61,168 nt of DNA from Bacteroidaceae bacterium (lineage in GTDB: Bacteria; Bacteroidota; Bacteroidia; Bacteroidales; Bacteroidaceae): the NCBI GenBank assembly GCA_024398615.1, contig JAKSIU010000015.1, positions 1 to 61,168 on the forward strand, in the 5' to 3' direction. Below, one piece after another: positions 1-8,969 of the stretch (its first letter is position 1; every line of letters begins with the position of its first letter). The notes beneath the pieces were generated by a model, which did no database searches, was not told the DNA's origin, and worked only from the letters and a program-made list of their open reading frames with translations. The position numbers and the translations under genes are program-made.

Positions 1-6
1 ATCCAC

Positions 7-3000
7 TCACCGCGGCTCCTCAATATCGATTGAGCCGATGTATATGATTTTGTGGGCGCCACTGATGACTGTCTGTCCGTTCATCGGCCTTTGCACAGGA
101 CGTCCTGACAGGTCAATGAACGTCTCTTCATTGACCGATGACACCGGTTCCACCCTGTTGGAACAGTCTAAGGAAATGGTACAGGATTCCAGATCCACCA
201 CAATGTGATGGGTTCCGGCCAGGACCTTGAAACTGGCATCAAATCCGGGAATCAGGGATGCATGGTCACCGCCATTCAGGAAACAGTCACTGTAAGGAGC
301 ACCCAGACGGTTTGCATTGAAAACGTTCCAATCGCTGTCAAGCACCGTGCCGATGCAGAAATAGCCGTATCCACCACCCGCATCGGACACCACAACATTG
401 CCCTCATGACAGCCGTCACTGCGCAATGTCAGCAAAGCCGATGCCTGTGCCGGATTCCAGGTGCCGTCAGAACCGACAATGTAGAGATTCTGCGGCTTTT
501 CCGGTTCTCCGCTTGCGATGTTCCATCCCGAAGGCAGCTGCTGCAGCCATGACGAATAGTCGGCACCGTCAGGGATTACCAGTCTGCCTGATGAAGCGAT
601 ATCGCAGAACGCTTCATCGGCAAGTTCTGGAGCTGTCTTTGCCATACAGGTTATTTCCTTAAGGGCTGTATTGAAATCAAAGGCAGAATATCCTATATAT
701 TGCAGACTCTCAGGAAGTCTGACTGATTCCAGATGCGAGCACATGTCAAAGGCCATACCAGGAATGACGGAAATGCCTTCGGACAATTCTATCTGTCTGA
801 TACTATTTTTCAGGAAGCTCCACGAACCGGTGGTGGCATTATAGTATTTTGGCATGACACCGTATCCTTCAACGCTCAACAGCCCGGTAGTGTAATCGAA
901 ATCAAAACTGAATCCACGGCTTTCTACATCTACATTGTCAAGTCCGATTATCTCCCATGAATCGGTCAGTTGGGACTGCCACGATGAGTAGTCACTGCCC
1001 TTGGGAACGACAATCACTCCTGAGCGGGCTGACTTGAACAGCATCTGGGCGCTGGTCCAGTCCAGTGGCTGACTGGCATGGCATCGGATCAGAGAGAGTG
1101 ATGAACATCCTGCAAAGGCGTTATTGTCAATGGTTTCCAGGCTGGCAGGCAGTGTCACCGACTCCAATGATTTCAGATTAAGGAACAGCCTTTCGGGAAT
1201 TTTCACGATACCCTCGCCAATGACCACATTCCTTATATAAGAACTGCAGTCTGCCCATGGAATATTGACTTCGCTCCATATCATGCGACCTTTACCACTT
1301 ATAGTCAGTGTACCTGTAGCACCTTCAAATGACCATTCAAGACAATCCGGCAAACCGTTTTCTTCACGGATGTCAAAAGCGCTCCACAGAGGCTGCGTCC
1401 TGTACATGTCACCAGTACCTTCAGGGACATACAATATCACTTTTTTCCTGTCAAGTGCTCCGAACATATCATCACTCAGCATGATACCGTCAAACGATGT
1501 CCAGGCAACATGAATCGTTTCCAGTCTATCGATGCCATTGAAGATGTCGCTTGAGATGTAGTTCACCGATGCCGGAATAGCCACATTCTTGAGGAAATGA
1601 CAACCCTGAAATGCTCTGGCCCCGATTGAACATGTACCGTCAGGAACAACGATTTCCGCAAGTCGTCTTGAGTTCTGGAAAGCAGCCGAACCGATTTCTG
1701 ACAACGACTCCGTTCCGGCAAAAGACAAGGAAATGACGCTGCTGTTGTAGAATGCGCAGTAGTCAATGCTTCTGACATTCTTTCCAAGCGAAACGGAATT
1801 CAGACTGCTGCATGAACTGAATGCCTTTTCTCCGATGGAGGTGACCTTGTAGACCTTGTCCCCGACAGTAATCTCATCGGGAACGGTTACTGCACCGCTG
1901 TAGCTGTCACCTTTCTTGTTTCTGGTCGTGACTGTAGCTTCGGCCTTCTGTATGTCAAGCAGATAATACAGATTGTCAACCTTATACACGCCATCATCCA
2001 TGGGATTGACAAGATTGCCGTTTGTCCATGTCTTGACCCCGTCTGTAACGTCAAGATCCACAACGGACTGGTATATGGGGTCATGGCGGTAGACATTCCA
2101 CTCCTGTCCTTCAACACGGCCGACCATATATACATGATAGCTGCCGTCAGGAACAGGTTCATCCAATGTGAATTCATGGGCATTACCGCGAAGAGGACCG
2201 ACCTGACAGTATGATATTTCGCCATTGGCCACATTCTCCAACGCCAGTCCCAGTTCCAGGTTTACCTCGGAGTACGAACGGAAACCGGCACAGTAGAACT
2301 GTGATGATGAAACCCTCAGTGTATTGCCTGACACCCAGAGGAAATCATCCCCAAGGAACATGGTAGGATTTCCCTTTCCGCCATGGTTCTTCTCTATTCC
2401 ATAGTAAATCTGCTTGCCTGTTTCCCATCCTGTAGCATTGCTTGCAAACCAGCCGTTGGAGTCGCCATCCCATCCGAAATTGAAATGGAACAGTCCCTGA
2501 CCGTCATATCCGTCACATACGAACATGTGCCCGGCTGCACCGGGAGCAGGGTCACCTGTGCAGATTACCGGACGGCCGGCTGCAAGTTCACTGCGAAGTA
2601 CACTCTCCCACTCTTCGACTGTACAGTTTCCGAAAGAAAGGTTGCATATATTCCGGTCATAATCGAAGAACTCGGTCAGTTCATAACCGTTGAACGATGC
2701 ACCGCTTCCAGACGTATTGTAATTAGAATTCAGAGCTATGCCTATATCGTGCATCAGCAATGCAACGGCATCGGCCTGTTCCTGAGTGTATGATGCTTTG
2801 GAGTAATCGGGTACCATAAGGTCCCAGCGATATTCGGAACTGCTGAAATCTGCGCTGAGAGTCTGTCCCTTCCATTCGTAACTGTAACTTCCCCGTCCAT
2901 TTTCAGGCCAACGGTGATACATCATTATCTGTGCCAGCGCAACGGGTTCACAACCTGCAGGGCAATGTTTTGTCACCCCATTCCCATCAACATATGTCGG

Positions 3001-3495
3001 GGTCATTCCATTATACGGTACATTCTGTCCCCAGGCAATATCTCCAAGAAGCGGTTCGACCATGGCAGGCAGTTCTGAAGCCGATGCAACCGCGTTTGAA
3101 AGAACCGCCCGTGATGGTACGGCTGACGGATGGGGCTGTTCTGAAGCATTGCGCATACGGCTGATTCCTTCAATATAGCCGTCAAGCACGCTGTTCAATT
3201 GAGAAGAAACATTCTGCGGGTCATAACTGCCACTGTCGCTGTAGCCAAGAATCCGGCGCGAAGTGCAGTCATCGGCCGATACTATCACATAACCTCCGTC
3301 CGTGCGGTTGAAAACATACAGGGCGGCAGTGCCATCCCGGCCCAGTGTGATGGCATCGGATATTACACCCTGCACGGGATGAAGAAACTGAACGGCCGTA
3401 CGGCGTGCCTCGTCTACTGTTACGGTCTCTGCAGCCAACGGCATTGTGAGCGTAAGGAACAGGAGTGTGGAAATGGTCTGCAATGGATGTTTCAT
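7..3495 (-). CDS. Secreted C10-family cysteine protease (streptopain/interpain-like) with leucine-rich repeats
   Basis: 1162 residues. A signal peptide (about 1-22) is followed by a Spi-like propeptide (about 23-115, VDEARRTAVQF and GYVIVSADD typical of C10 zymogens) and a C10 catalytic domain (about 145-370). The likely nucleophile is Cys182 in GCEPVALAQIMMYH and the catalytic His is His323 in GHMFVCDGYD, followed by NFGWDG. Residues about 540-1000 hold BspA-type LRR_5 repeats (SIGEKAFSSCSSL style) interleaved with other segments. About 1005-1110 resembles SusE/SusF-type starch-binding domains (YIVGSDGTWNP). The end (DLSGRPVQRP ... KIIYI) looks like a degenerate type A sorting tail. The motif around the Cys is GCEPVA instead of the usual GCVATA. 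A close paralogue lies two genes upstream, so gene duplication is likely. Export and proteolysis are inferred from family. Confidence 0.9.
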   Translation of the reverse strand: MKHPLQTISTLLFLTLTMPLAAETVTVDEARRTAVQFLHPVQGVISDAITLGRDGTAALYVFNRTDGGYVIVSADDCTSRRILGYSDSGSYDPQNVSSQLNSVLDGYIEGISRMRNASEQPHPSAVPSRAVLSNAVASASELPAMVEPLLGDIAWGQNVPYNGMTPTYVDGNGVTKHCPAGCEPVALAQIMMYHRWPENGRGSYSYEWKGQTLSADFSSSEYRWDLMVPDYSKASYTQEQADAVALLMHDIGIALNSNYNTSGSGASFNGYELTEFFDYDRNICNLSFGNCTVEEWESVLRSELAAGRPVICTGDPAPGAAGHMFVCDGYDGQGLFHFNFGWDGDSNGWFASNATGWETGKQIYYGIEKNHGGKGNPTMFLGDDFLWVSGNTLRVSSSQFYCAGFRSYSEVNLELGLALENVANGEISYCQVGPLRGNAHEFTLDEPVPDGSYHVYMVGRVEGQEWNVYRHDPIYQSVVDLDVTDGVKTWTNGNLVNPMDDGVYKVDNLYYLLDIQKAEATVTTRNKKGDSYSGAVTVPDEITVGDKVYKVTSIGEKAFSSCSSLNSVSLGKNVRSIDYCAFYNSSVISLSFAGTESLSEIGSAAFQNSRRLAEIVVPDGTCSIGARAFQGCHFLKNVAIPASVNYISSDIFNGIDRLETIHVAWTSFDGIMLSDDMFGALDRKKVILYVPEGTGDMYRTQPLWSAFDIREENGLPDCLEWSFEGATGTLTISGKGRMIWSEVNIPWADCSSYIRNVVIGEGIVKIPERLFLNLKSLESVTLPASLETIDNNAFAGCSSLSLIRCHASQPLDWTSAQMLFKSARSGVIVVPKGSDYSSWQSQLTDSWEIIGLDNVDVESRGFSFDFDYTTGLLSVEGYGVMPKYYNATTGSWSFLKNSIRQIELSEGISVIPGMAFDMCSHLESVRLPESLQYIGYSAFDFNTALKEITCMAKTAPELADEAFCDIASSGRLVIPDGADYSSWLQQLPSGWNIASGEPEKPQNLYIVGSDGTWNPAQASALLTLRSDGCHEGNVVVSDAGGGYGYFCIGTVLDSDWNVFNANRLGAPYSDCFLNGGDHASLIPGFDASFKVLAGTHHIVVDLESCTISLDCSNRVEPVSSVNEETFIDLSGRPVQRPMNGQTVISGAHKIIYIGSIDIEEPR

Positions 3496-3522
3496 ATCTT
3501 CAAATTGTATCAGTCCGTAAAA

Positions 3523-3981
3523 TCAGTGAAATAGGCCGACGATCTGTTCAAGATATATGGCATCGGTCTCATTGAATGTGTTGAGATGGCGGCTGTCAAT
3601 GTCAAGCACGGCCATTACCTTGCCGTTCCTCCACACGGGCACCACTATCTCGCTGCGTGACTGGCTGCTGCATGCAATGTGTCCGGGAAACTGCTCGACA
3701 TCGGGTACGATGACCGTCTCTCCGCGCTGCCAGGCAGTACCGCAGACTCCGCGGCCCAGTCCTATGCGCGTACAGGCAATGGGGCCCTGGAACGGTCCCA
3801 GCACCAGCTGCTCCACCCCATCCTTTCCGGGACGGACTATGTAGAATCCGGTCCACCAGAAGCCCATGGTCTCATGGACCAGTGCCGCAAGATTGGCCAT
3901 GTTGGCAATCATGTCGCTCTCACCTTCGACAAGCGACCGGGCCTCTTTCAGCAGCTGGACGTATTTATCCTGTTTTTCCAT
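3523..3981 (-). CDS. msrC: Free methionine-(R)-sulfoxide reductase, GAF domain
   Basis: 152 residues, a single GAF domain of the fRMsr type. It shows GPFQGPIAC, GLGRGVCGTAW and FPGHIACSSQSRSEIVVP, which carry the three family cysteines (Cys70, Cys80, Cys104 here, matching the E. coli fRMsr cysteines). The enzyme reduces free methionine-R-sulfoxide in the cytosol and is recycled by thioredoxin. The start is 3 bases after the stop of the upstream C10 protease and its stop is 27 bases before the next C10 protease, so all three are probably cotranscribed. The pairing of a cytosolic repair enzyme with two exported cysteine proteases is odd; no functional link can be proved from sequence. Confidence 0.93.
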   Translation of the reverse strand: MEKQDKYVQLLKEARSLVEGESDMIANMANLAALVHETMGFWWTGFYIVRPGKDGVEQLVLGPFQGPIACTRIGLGRGVCGTAWQRGETVIVPDVEQFPGHIACSSQSRSEIVVPVWRNGKVMAVLDIDSRHLNTFNETDAIYLEQIVGLFH

Positions 3982-3984
3982 TCC

Positions 3985-6639
3985 CTATTCTGAGATGTAT
4001 ATGTATTTGTAACCTCCACTGATGACTGTCTGTCCACCAATAGGTCTTTGCACCGGACGTCCAGAAAGGTCAATGAACTTTTCTTCATTCTGCATTGTTA
4101 CCGTTTCCACCTTATCGGGACAGTCAAAGGAAATGGTACAGGTTTTCAGATCCACCACAATGTGATGGGTTCCGGCCTGCGCCTTGAAACTGGCGTCATA
4201 TCCATTCACATAATGGCATACGGTTCCGCCTGTGAGAAGATAATCGTTTTCCGGGGCGCCCAGACGGTAAGCATTGAAAACGCCCCAATCTTCTGATTTT
4301 TCTGTTCCGAGGCAGAAATAGCCGTATCCCCCACCGGCATCGGTCACGGTGATGTCACCGCCATAACATCCGTCACTGCGCAATGTCAGCAAGGCCGATG
4401 GCTGCGACGGTTCCCAAATGCCGTCACATCCCAACACATAGATGCATTCCTCCTGAGGTTCAGGGGCAGGCGCTTCACCATCATCTATGATAATACAATC
4501 TCCGAATATTCCAGAGTTGCGATATACATCAGCGTAGCCTTCTGGCACATGAACTGTCAAAGCGGCAGCGTCTATGCCGTCATCCTTAAAGTCAGCATTC
4601 CAGTATACATTGTCAAGTGAAGTCCAGCCAAGATACAGGTTCTTCAAGTACCCACTGCCGGCAAAACAACCTCCACTGACACTATAGACCGATGACGGAA
4701 TGGTCAGACTCTCAAGGCCGGTACTCTGGAAGGCACTCTTACTCAGATATTTTGTACCCTGAGGCAGAACCATACTCTTCAGATTGAAGCATCCGTTGAA
4801 TGCCCAACCGCCGACAGTGGTCAGGAGGCTGCCTTCAGCAATGGATACTGAAGACAATGAATTACAACCACCGAAGCACCCCATTCCAAGCTCAGTGACA
4901 TTCGCACCGACTTTCACAGATGTCAAATCGGCACAATACTCGAATGCACGTTCCCCTACGGCAGTCACTCTGAATGTGCTGCCATTGTACTCAATGACAT
5001 CCGGAATGATGACATCGCCATGATAACTGTTGCCCTTTGAATTGCGGCGGGTCATGGTAGCCTGACCGTTATCATAGTCAAGCAGATAGTAGCAGTCTTC
5101 AATCTGGACGGCACCGTTTTCTATCGGGTCCAGAATATTGTTGTTGGCCCAAGTCTTCACTCCGTTTTCAACTGTCAGGTCCACGACAAGCTGTCTGAGG
5201 CTATTGTGGAAGAATGTCTGCCACTCCTGTCCGGCAATACGACCTACCGGGTAAACAAGATATGAGCCATCCAAAGGAACCTCGTCAAATACGACCTGTG
5301 TCCAATAGACAGAACTGCGGGAATTTGAAGAATATTTCGGATAATATGTCACCTTGCCGTCAGCCTTGTTCTCAAGAGCCAGTCCTAGTTCCAAAGGAAC
5401 AGCCTCATCTCCACGCAACCCCACGCATGCCAGATCCATGTTGCCTGTCAGAATGTTGCCTTCAACCCACATGAAATCATCTTCGAGATGAAGGGACAGG
5501 GCCCCTGTTCCGCCACAATTCTTCTGCACCCCGTACAACATGGAAGGTGAAGCATCAAAACCGGTTGCAGTACTGGCAAACCATCCGTTGTTCGATCCGT
5601 CCCAACCGAAATTGTAATGGAAAAATCCATCGGAATCATACCCGTCACATACGAACTCATGACCACCGGCTTGACTGCCACCCGAAATCAGGACAGGACG
5701 GCCGTCGGCCAGCTCACTGCGCAGAACGCCCTCCCATTCCTCTACAGTGCAGCAATCACCGTTTGCACACTTCAAGTTTCTGTCATAGCCAAAGAATTCC
5801 GCCAGTTCATAACCTTTCAATGACGCACCGCTGCCGGACTCATTGTAACCCATGCGCAGAGCTATTCCCAAATCGTGCATGAGCAGAGCTACAGCATTGG
5901 CCTGGTCGTTGGAATATCCGCCTTTGTAATCTGGCAGCATAAGGTCCCATCGGTAGGTCGACTTGCTGAAATCGGCACTTAATGTCTGCCCTTCGAATAC
6001 ATAGCTGTTGCTGCCACGACCCTGCAGAGGCCAGCGGTGATACATCATGACCTGTGCTATGGCAGTAGCCACACAACCTGTAACGTAATGGACCGGTTCT
6101 TCGGAATATGGTGAAATATATGTCGGGGTCATACGGTTGTATGGTTCCCCCTGGCCCCACTCTATTTCACCAAGCAGAGGTTCCACACTTGAAGGCATTG
6201 AACCCGATGCCTTGCCTGGAACAGGGCTCTGGAGCACCAATGATTTTTCACGTTCCGATGCGTCACGCATATGTCCGATACCGGCAGCATATGTTTCCAG
6301 CACATTCTTCAAAGGCGATGACGTGTCGTCAGGATCATAGCATCCGCGGTCACTCCAACCCAAGATCTGCCTTGGGGTATCGTCATCGGCCGACACAATC
6401 ACATACCCACCGCCCTCGCGATTGAAAACGTATAATGCACTTTGACCGTTATAATACATAGTCCCGGCATCAGTCAGGATATAAGCGGCGATTGACGATC
6501 TTGTTGCGGCACTACTGCTGCGTGTCACATACTCAATGGCTGTCTGGCGTGCCTCGTCAATTGATACCACATCGGCTTTTGCCGTCATTGGAAGTACCAA
6601 TGTCAGCAGAGCAAGAACCACACGTGCATCTACCCTCAT
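3985..6639 (-). CDS. Secreted C10-family cysteine protease, paralogue
   Basis: 884 residues from the ATG at 6639; an in-frame start further upstream would add 27 residues that spoil the signal peptide, so the inner start is preferred. Signal peptide about 1-22 (ALLTLVLPMTAKA), Spi-like propeptide about 23-125, catalytic domain with Cys189 in GCVATAIAQVMMYH and His327 in GGHEFVCDGYD followed by NFGWDG. A shorter BspA-like LRR block (about 590-720) follows, then a SusE/F-like domain (YVLGCDGIWEP) and a terminal DLSGRPVQRP tail almost identical to that of the gene at 7-3495. Compared with that paralogue it keeps the canonical GCVATA motif and lacks the second LRR block. Family precedent is interpain A of Prevotella intermedia and the C10 proteases of Bacteroides fragilis. 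Confidence 0.92.
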   Translation of the reverse strand: MRVDARVVLALLTLVLPMTAKADVVSIDEARQTAIEYVTRSSSAATRSSIAAYILTDAGTMYYNGQSALYVFNREGGGYVIVSADDDTPRQILGWSDRGCYDPDDTSSPLKNVLETYAAGIGHMRDASEREKSLVLQSPVPGKASGSMPSSVEPLLGEIEWGQGEPYNRMTPTYISPYSEEPVHYVTGCVATAIAQVMMYHRWPLQGRGSNSYVFEGQTLSADFSKSTYRWDLMLPDYKGGYSNDQANAVALLMHDLGIALRMGYNESGSGASLKGYELAEFFGYDRNLKCANGDCCTVEEWEGVLRSELADGRPVLISGGSQAGGHEFVCDGYDSDGFFHYNFGWDGSNNGWFASTATGFDASPSMLYGVQKNCGGTGALSLHLEDDFMWVEGNILTGNMDLACVGLRGDEAVPLELGLALENKADGKVTYYPKYSSNSRSSVYWTQVVFDEVPLDGSYLVYPVGRIAGQEWQTFFHNSLRQLVVDLTVENGVKTWANNNILDPIENGAVQIEDCYYLLDYDNGQATMTRRNSKGNSYHGDVIIPDVIEYNGSTFRVTAVGERAFEYCADLTSVKVGANVTELGMGCFGGCNSLSSVSIAEGSLLTTVGGWAFNGCFNLKSMVLPQGTKYLSKSAFQSTGLESLTIPSSVYSVSGGCFAGSGYLKNLYLGWTSLDNVYWNADFKDDGIDAAALTVHVPEGYADVYRNSGIFGDCIIIDDGEAPAPEPQEECIYVLGCDGIWEPSQPSALLTLRSDGCYGGDITVTDAGGGYGYFCLGTEKSEDWGVFNAYRLGAPENDYLLTGGTVCHYVNGYDASFKAQAGTHHIVVDLKTCTISFDCPDKVETVTMQNEEKFIDLSGRPVQRPIGGQTVISGGYKYIYISE

Positions 6640-6668
6640 ATTTATACTCTTTGTTTGTCGTTTGTGCG

Positions 6669-6676
6669 TAAAGTTA
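6669..6676 (-). promoter_or_regulatory. Possible -7 element for the C10 protease operon
   Basis: The minus strand reads TAACTTTA, one base off the Bacteroidetes TAnnTTTG element, about 30 bases before the ATG at 6639. No clear -33 TTTG was found; the spot where it would lie falls inside the palindromic repeat. Confidence 0.35.
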
Positions 6677-6691
6677 AGAAAAAAAGCTGAA

Positions 6692-6778
6692 ATCCGAACA
6701 GGGGACAGGTTCCGTTCCAAGGCTTAGGAACGGAACCTGTCCCCTGTTCGGATGTCCCCTGTTCGGATCTGTTCGGGT
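6692..6778. repeat. REP-like palindrome with 27-bp perfect arms plus partial direct repeats
   Basis: Arms 6692-6718 and 6727-6753 are exact reverse complements around an 8-base centre (AAGGCTTA). The right arm's last 16 bases (TGTCCCCTGTTCGGAT, 6738-6753) recur at 6753-6768, and CTGTTCGGG recurs at 6770-6778. The GGGGACAGGTTCC core resembles REP sequences mobilised by REP-associated tyrosine transposases (RAYT); no such transposase is in the window. It sits between two genes read in the same direction, directly after the DUF1015 stop, so it may also end or stabilise that transcript. Confidence 0.85.
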
Positions 6779-6779
6779 A

Positions 6780-8027
6780 TCAATCAAGCGAGTGAATGAC
6801 CAGGCCGGAACGGAGCTTGGGCTCGAACCAGGTGGTCTTGGGGGGCATGATATTGCCGGTATCGGCTATGTCCATGAGCTGCTTCATCGAGACGGGATAG
6901 AGGGCAAGAGCCATCTTCATCTCACCGCTGTCAACGCGCTTCTTCAGTTCGCCGAGACCGCGTATGCCGCCTACGAAATCAATTCTCTTGTCACGGCGCA
7001 GATCCTTGATTCCCAACAGTTTGTCAAGGATGAGATTCGATGAGATGGTCACATCAAGAACACCGATGGGATCACTGTCGTCAAATGTGCCGGGCTTGGC
7101 GGTAAGCTTGTACCACATGCCTTCAATATACAGTGAGAAGGTATGGAGCGCAGCCGGCTTGAAAATGTCGGCACCCATCTTCTCAACGGTGAAATCGGCC
7201 TCCAGAGCTGCCAGGAACTGCTGTGCGCTCATGCCGTTCAGGTCTTTCACCACGCGGTTGTAGTCTATGATTGTGAGCTGGCTGGCCGGGAAACATACTG
7301 CCATGAAATAGTTGTATTCCTCATTGCCCTTATGGTTGGGGTTGAGGCGTGCCTTCTCGGCACCTACAAGAGCGGCAGCGGCCGAACGGTGATGTCCGTC
7401 AGCGATGTACAGGGAAGGAATCTGTGCGAAACGCTCTGTCACTGTGGCAATATCCTGATCCTGGTCAATTATCCAGAGCTGATGACGGAAGCCGTCACCG
7501 GGAGCGATATAATCATATTCGGGAGCAGCTGCGGTATATTTTGCAACCAGACTGTCCAGAACGGAATCATCGGGATAAGCAAAGAACACCGGCTCGATGT
7601 TGGCATTGTTCACACGAACGTGCTTCATGCGGTCCTCCTCCTTGTCGGCACGGGTAAGTTCGTGCTTCTTGATGTTGCCCTTGAGATAATCTTCGACGTA
7701 TGCGCAGACCACCAGACCGTACTGGGTCTTGCCGTTCATGGTCTGGGCATAGATGTAGTACTGTTCCTTGTCGTCACGTACCAGCCATCCGTTCTTCTGG
7801 AACTTGGCAAAGTTCTGGGCAGCCTTTTCATAAACGCGGGGATCGGTCTCTTCGGCAATGGGGTCAAAATCTATCTCAGGCTTGATGATATGATAGAGCG
7901 ACATTTCGTTACCCTGAGCCTCGGCGCGGGCTTCTTCTGAATTAAGCACGTCATACGGACGGCTCTGGACCTTTTCTACAAGGTTCTTTGGCGGGCGGAT
8001 GCCCTGGAATGGTTTGATTACTGCCAT
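6780..8027 (-). CDS. DUF1015 family protein of the serine operon
   Basis: 415 residues, full-length DUF1015 (starts AVIKPFQGIRPPKNLVEKVQSRPYDVLN; carries YIADGHHRSAAA). The family has no firmly established reaction known to me, although members are found beside serA and serC in many Bacteroidetes and in other phyla. The ATG overlaps the serA stop by one base (TAATG), so translation is probably coupled and the protein likely acts in or beside serine synthesis; that role is inference from context. No signal peptide or membrane segment. A palindromic repeat follows the stop. Confidence 0.88.
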   Translation of the reverse strand: MAVIKPFQGIRPPKNLVEKVQSRPYDVLNSEEARAEAQGNEMSLYHIIKPEIDFDPIAEETDPRVYEKAAQNFAKFQKNGWLVRDDKEQYYIYAQTMNGKTQYGLVVCAYVEDYLKGNIKKHELTRADKEEDRMKHVRVNNANIEPVFFAYPDDSVLDSLVAKYTAAAPEYDYIAPGDGFRHQLWIIDQDQDIATVTERFAQIPSLYIADGHHRSAAAALVGAEKARLNPNHKGNEEYNYFMAVCFPASQLTIIDYNRVVKDLNGMSAQQFLAALEADFTVEKMGADIFKPAALHTFSLYIEGMWYKLTAKPGTFDDSDPIGVLDVTISSNLILDKLLGIKDLRRDKRIDFVGGIRGLGELKKRVDSGEMKMALALYPVSMKQLMDIADTGNIMPPKTTWFEPKLRSGLVIHSLD

Positions 8028-8947
8028 TATCTGTTAACCATGAACTTGGTGCAACCCTCGTTGATGAAACCGACAATCTGCTTTGCAGCGGCGATGCCTG
8101 CGTTGATGTTGGCCTCGGCGGTCTGGGCACCCATCTTCTTGGGAGTTGCAAAGAAGCGGTCAGCGAACAGTTCGGCAAACTTGTCCGATGCTGCCGGAGC
8201 AATGTCCGACACGAACTTCATGTCGTCCCTCTCCTGCATGAGCTGGATGAGCTCGTCCTCGTTGATGATTTCCTTGCGGGCCGAGTTGACCAGGACGGCT
8301 CCCTTCGGCATGAGGCTTACAAGAGTGCGTCCGATAGACTTCTTTGTCTCGTCAGTTGCAGGCAGATGCAGTGAGATGAACTGACAGGTCCTGTACATTT
8401 CCTCAACGCTGTCAACTGCGTGTACACCGGCAGCCTCAATGACTTCCTTGGGGCAGTATGCGTCATATGCGTAAACGTCCATGCCGAATCCCTTGGCAAT
8501 GCGGGCCACGTTGCGGCCTACGTTACCGAATGCGTGGATACCAAGCTTCTTGCCCATGAGTTCGATGCCCGATGTTCCGTTGTAGAAATTGCGTACTGCA
8601 TAGACCATGAGTCCAAAGACAAGCTCTGCCACGGCGTTGGCGTTCTGTCCCGGAGTGTTCATGACACATACTCCGTGGGCGGTTGCGCTTGTCAGGTCAA
8701 CGTTGTCGTATCCGGCTCCGGCGCGTACTACGATCTTGAGCTGCTTGGCGGCATTGAAGACCTCATCATCGATGATGTCACTGCGGATGATGATTGCATC
8801 GGCATCGGCTACAGCTGCAAGAAGAGCTGACTTTTCAGTATACTTCTCCAGAAGAGCCAGTTCGAAACCGGCACCTTCAATAACTTCCCTGATTCCGTCT
8901 ACTGCAACCTTTGCGAAAGGTTTGCTTGTTGCAACAAGAACTTTCAT
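8027..8947 (-). CDS. serA: D-3-phosphoglycerate dehydrogenase, short form
   Basis: 306 residues. It oxidises 3-phosphoglycerate to 3-phosphohydroxypyruvate, the first step of serine synthesis. It has the substrate-domain start, VVRAGAGYDNVD, the NAD-binding segment GIHAFGNVG and the catalytic-Arg segment NSARKEII. The ACT regulatory domain of longer SerA proteins is absent. Where most 2-hydroxyacid dehydrogenases have PH(I/V)GGxT with the catalytic His, this protein reads PKKMGAQT, so that His is replaced by Lys; as I recall, this is shared by Bacteroides SerA, which suggests a lineage trait and not decay. Middle gene of serC-serA-DUF1015, 22 bases after serC. Confidence 0.93.
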   Translation of the reverse strand: MKVLVATSKPFAKVAVDGIREVIEGAGFELALLEKYTEKSALLAAVADADAIIIRSDIIDDEVFNAAKQLKIVVRAGAGYDNVDLTSATAHGVCVMNTPGQNANAVAELVFGLMVYAVRNFYNGTSGIELMGKKLGIHAFGNVGRNVARIAKGFGMDVYAYDAYCPKEVIEAAGVHAVDSVEEMYRTCQFISLHLPATDETKKSIGRTLVSLMPKGAVLVNSARKEIINEDELIQLMQERDDMKFVSDIAPAASDKFAELFADRFFATPKKMGAQTAEANINAGIAAAKQIVGFINEGCTKFMVNR

Positions 8948-8969
8948 GACTGTAATATGATAAGGTTAA

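Noticed and set aside
7143-7940. A 265-residue plus-strand frame over DUF1015
   Set aside because: Antisense to a conserved family protein coupled with serA; no domain seen.
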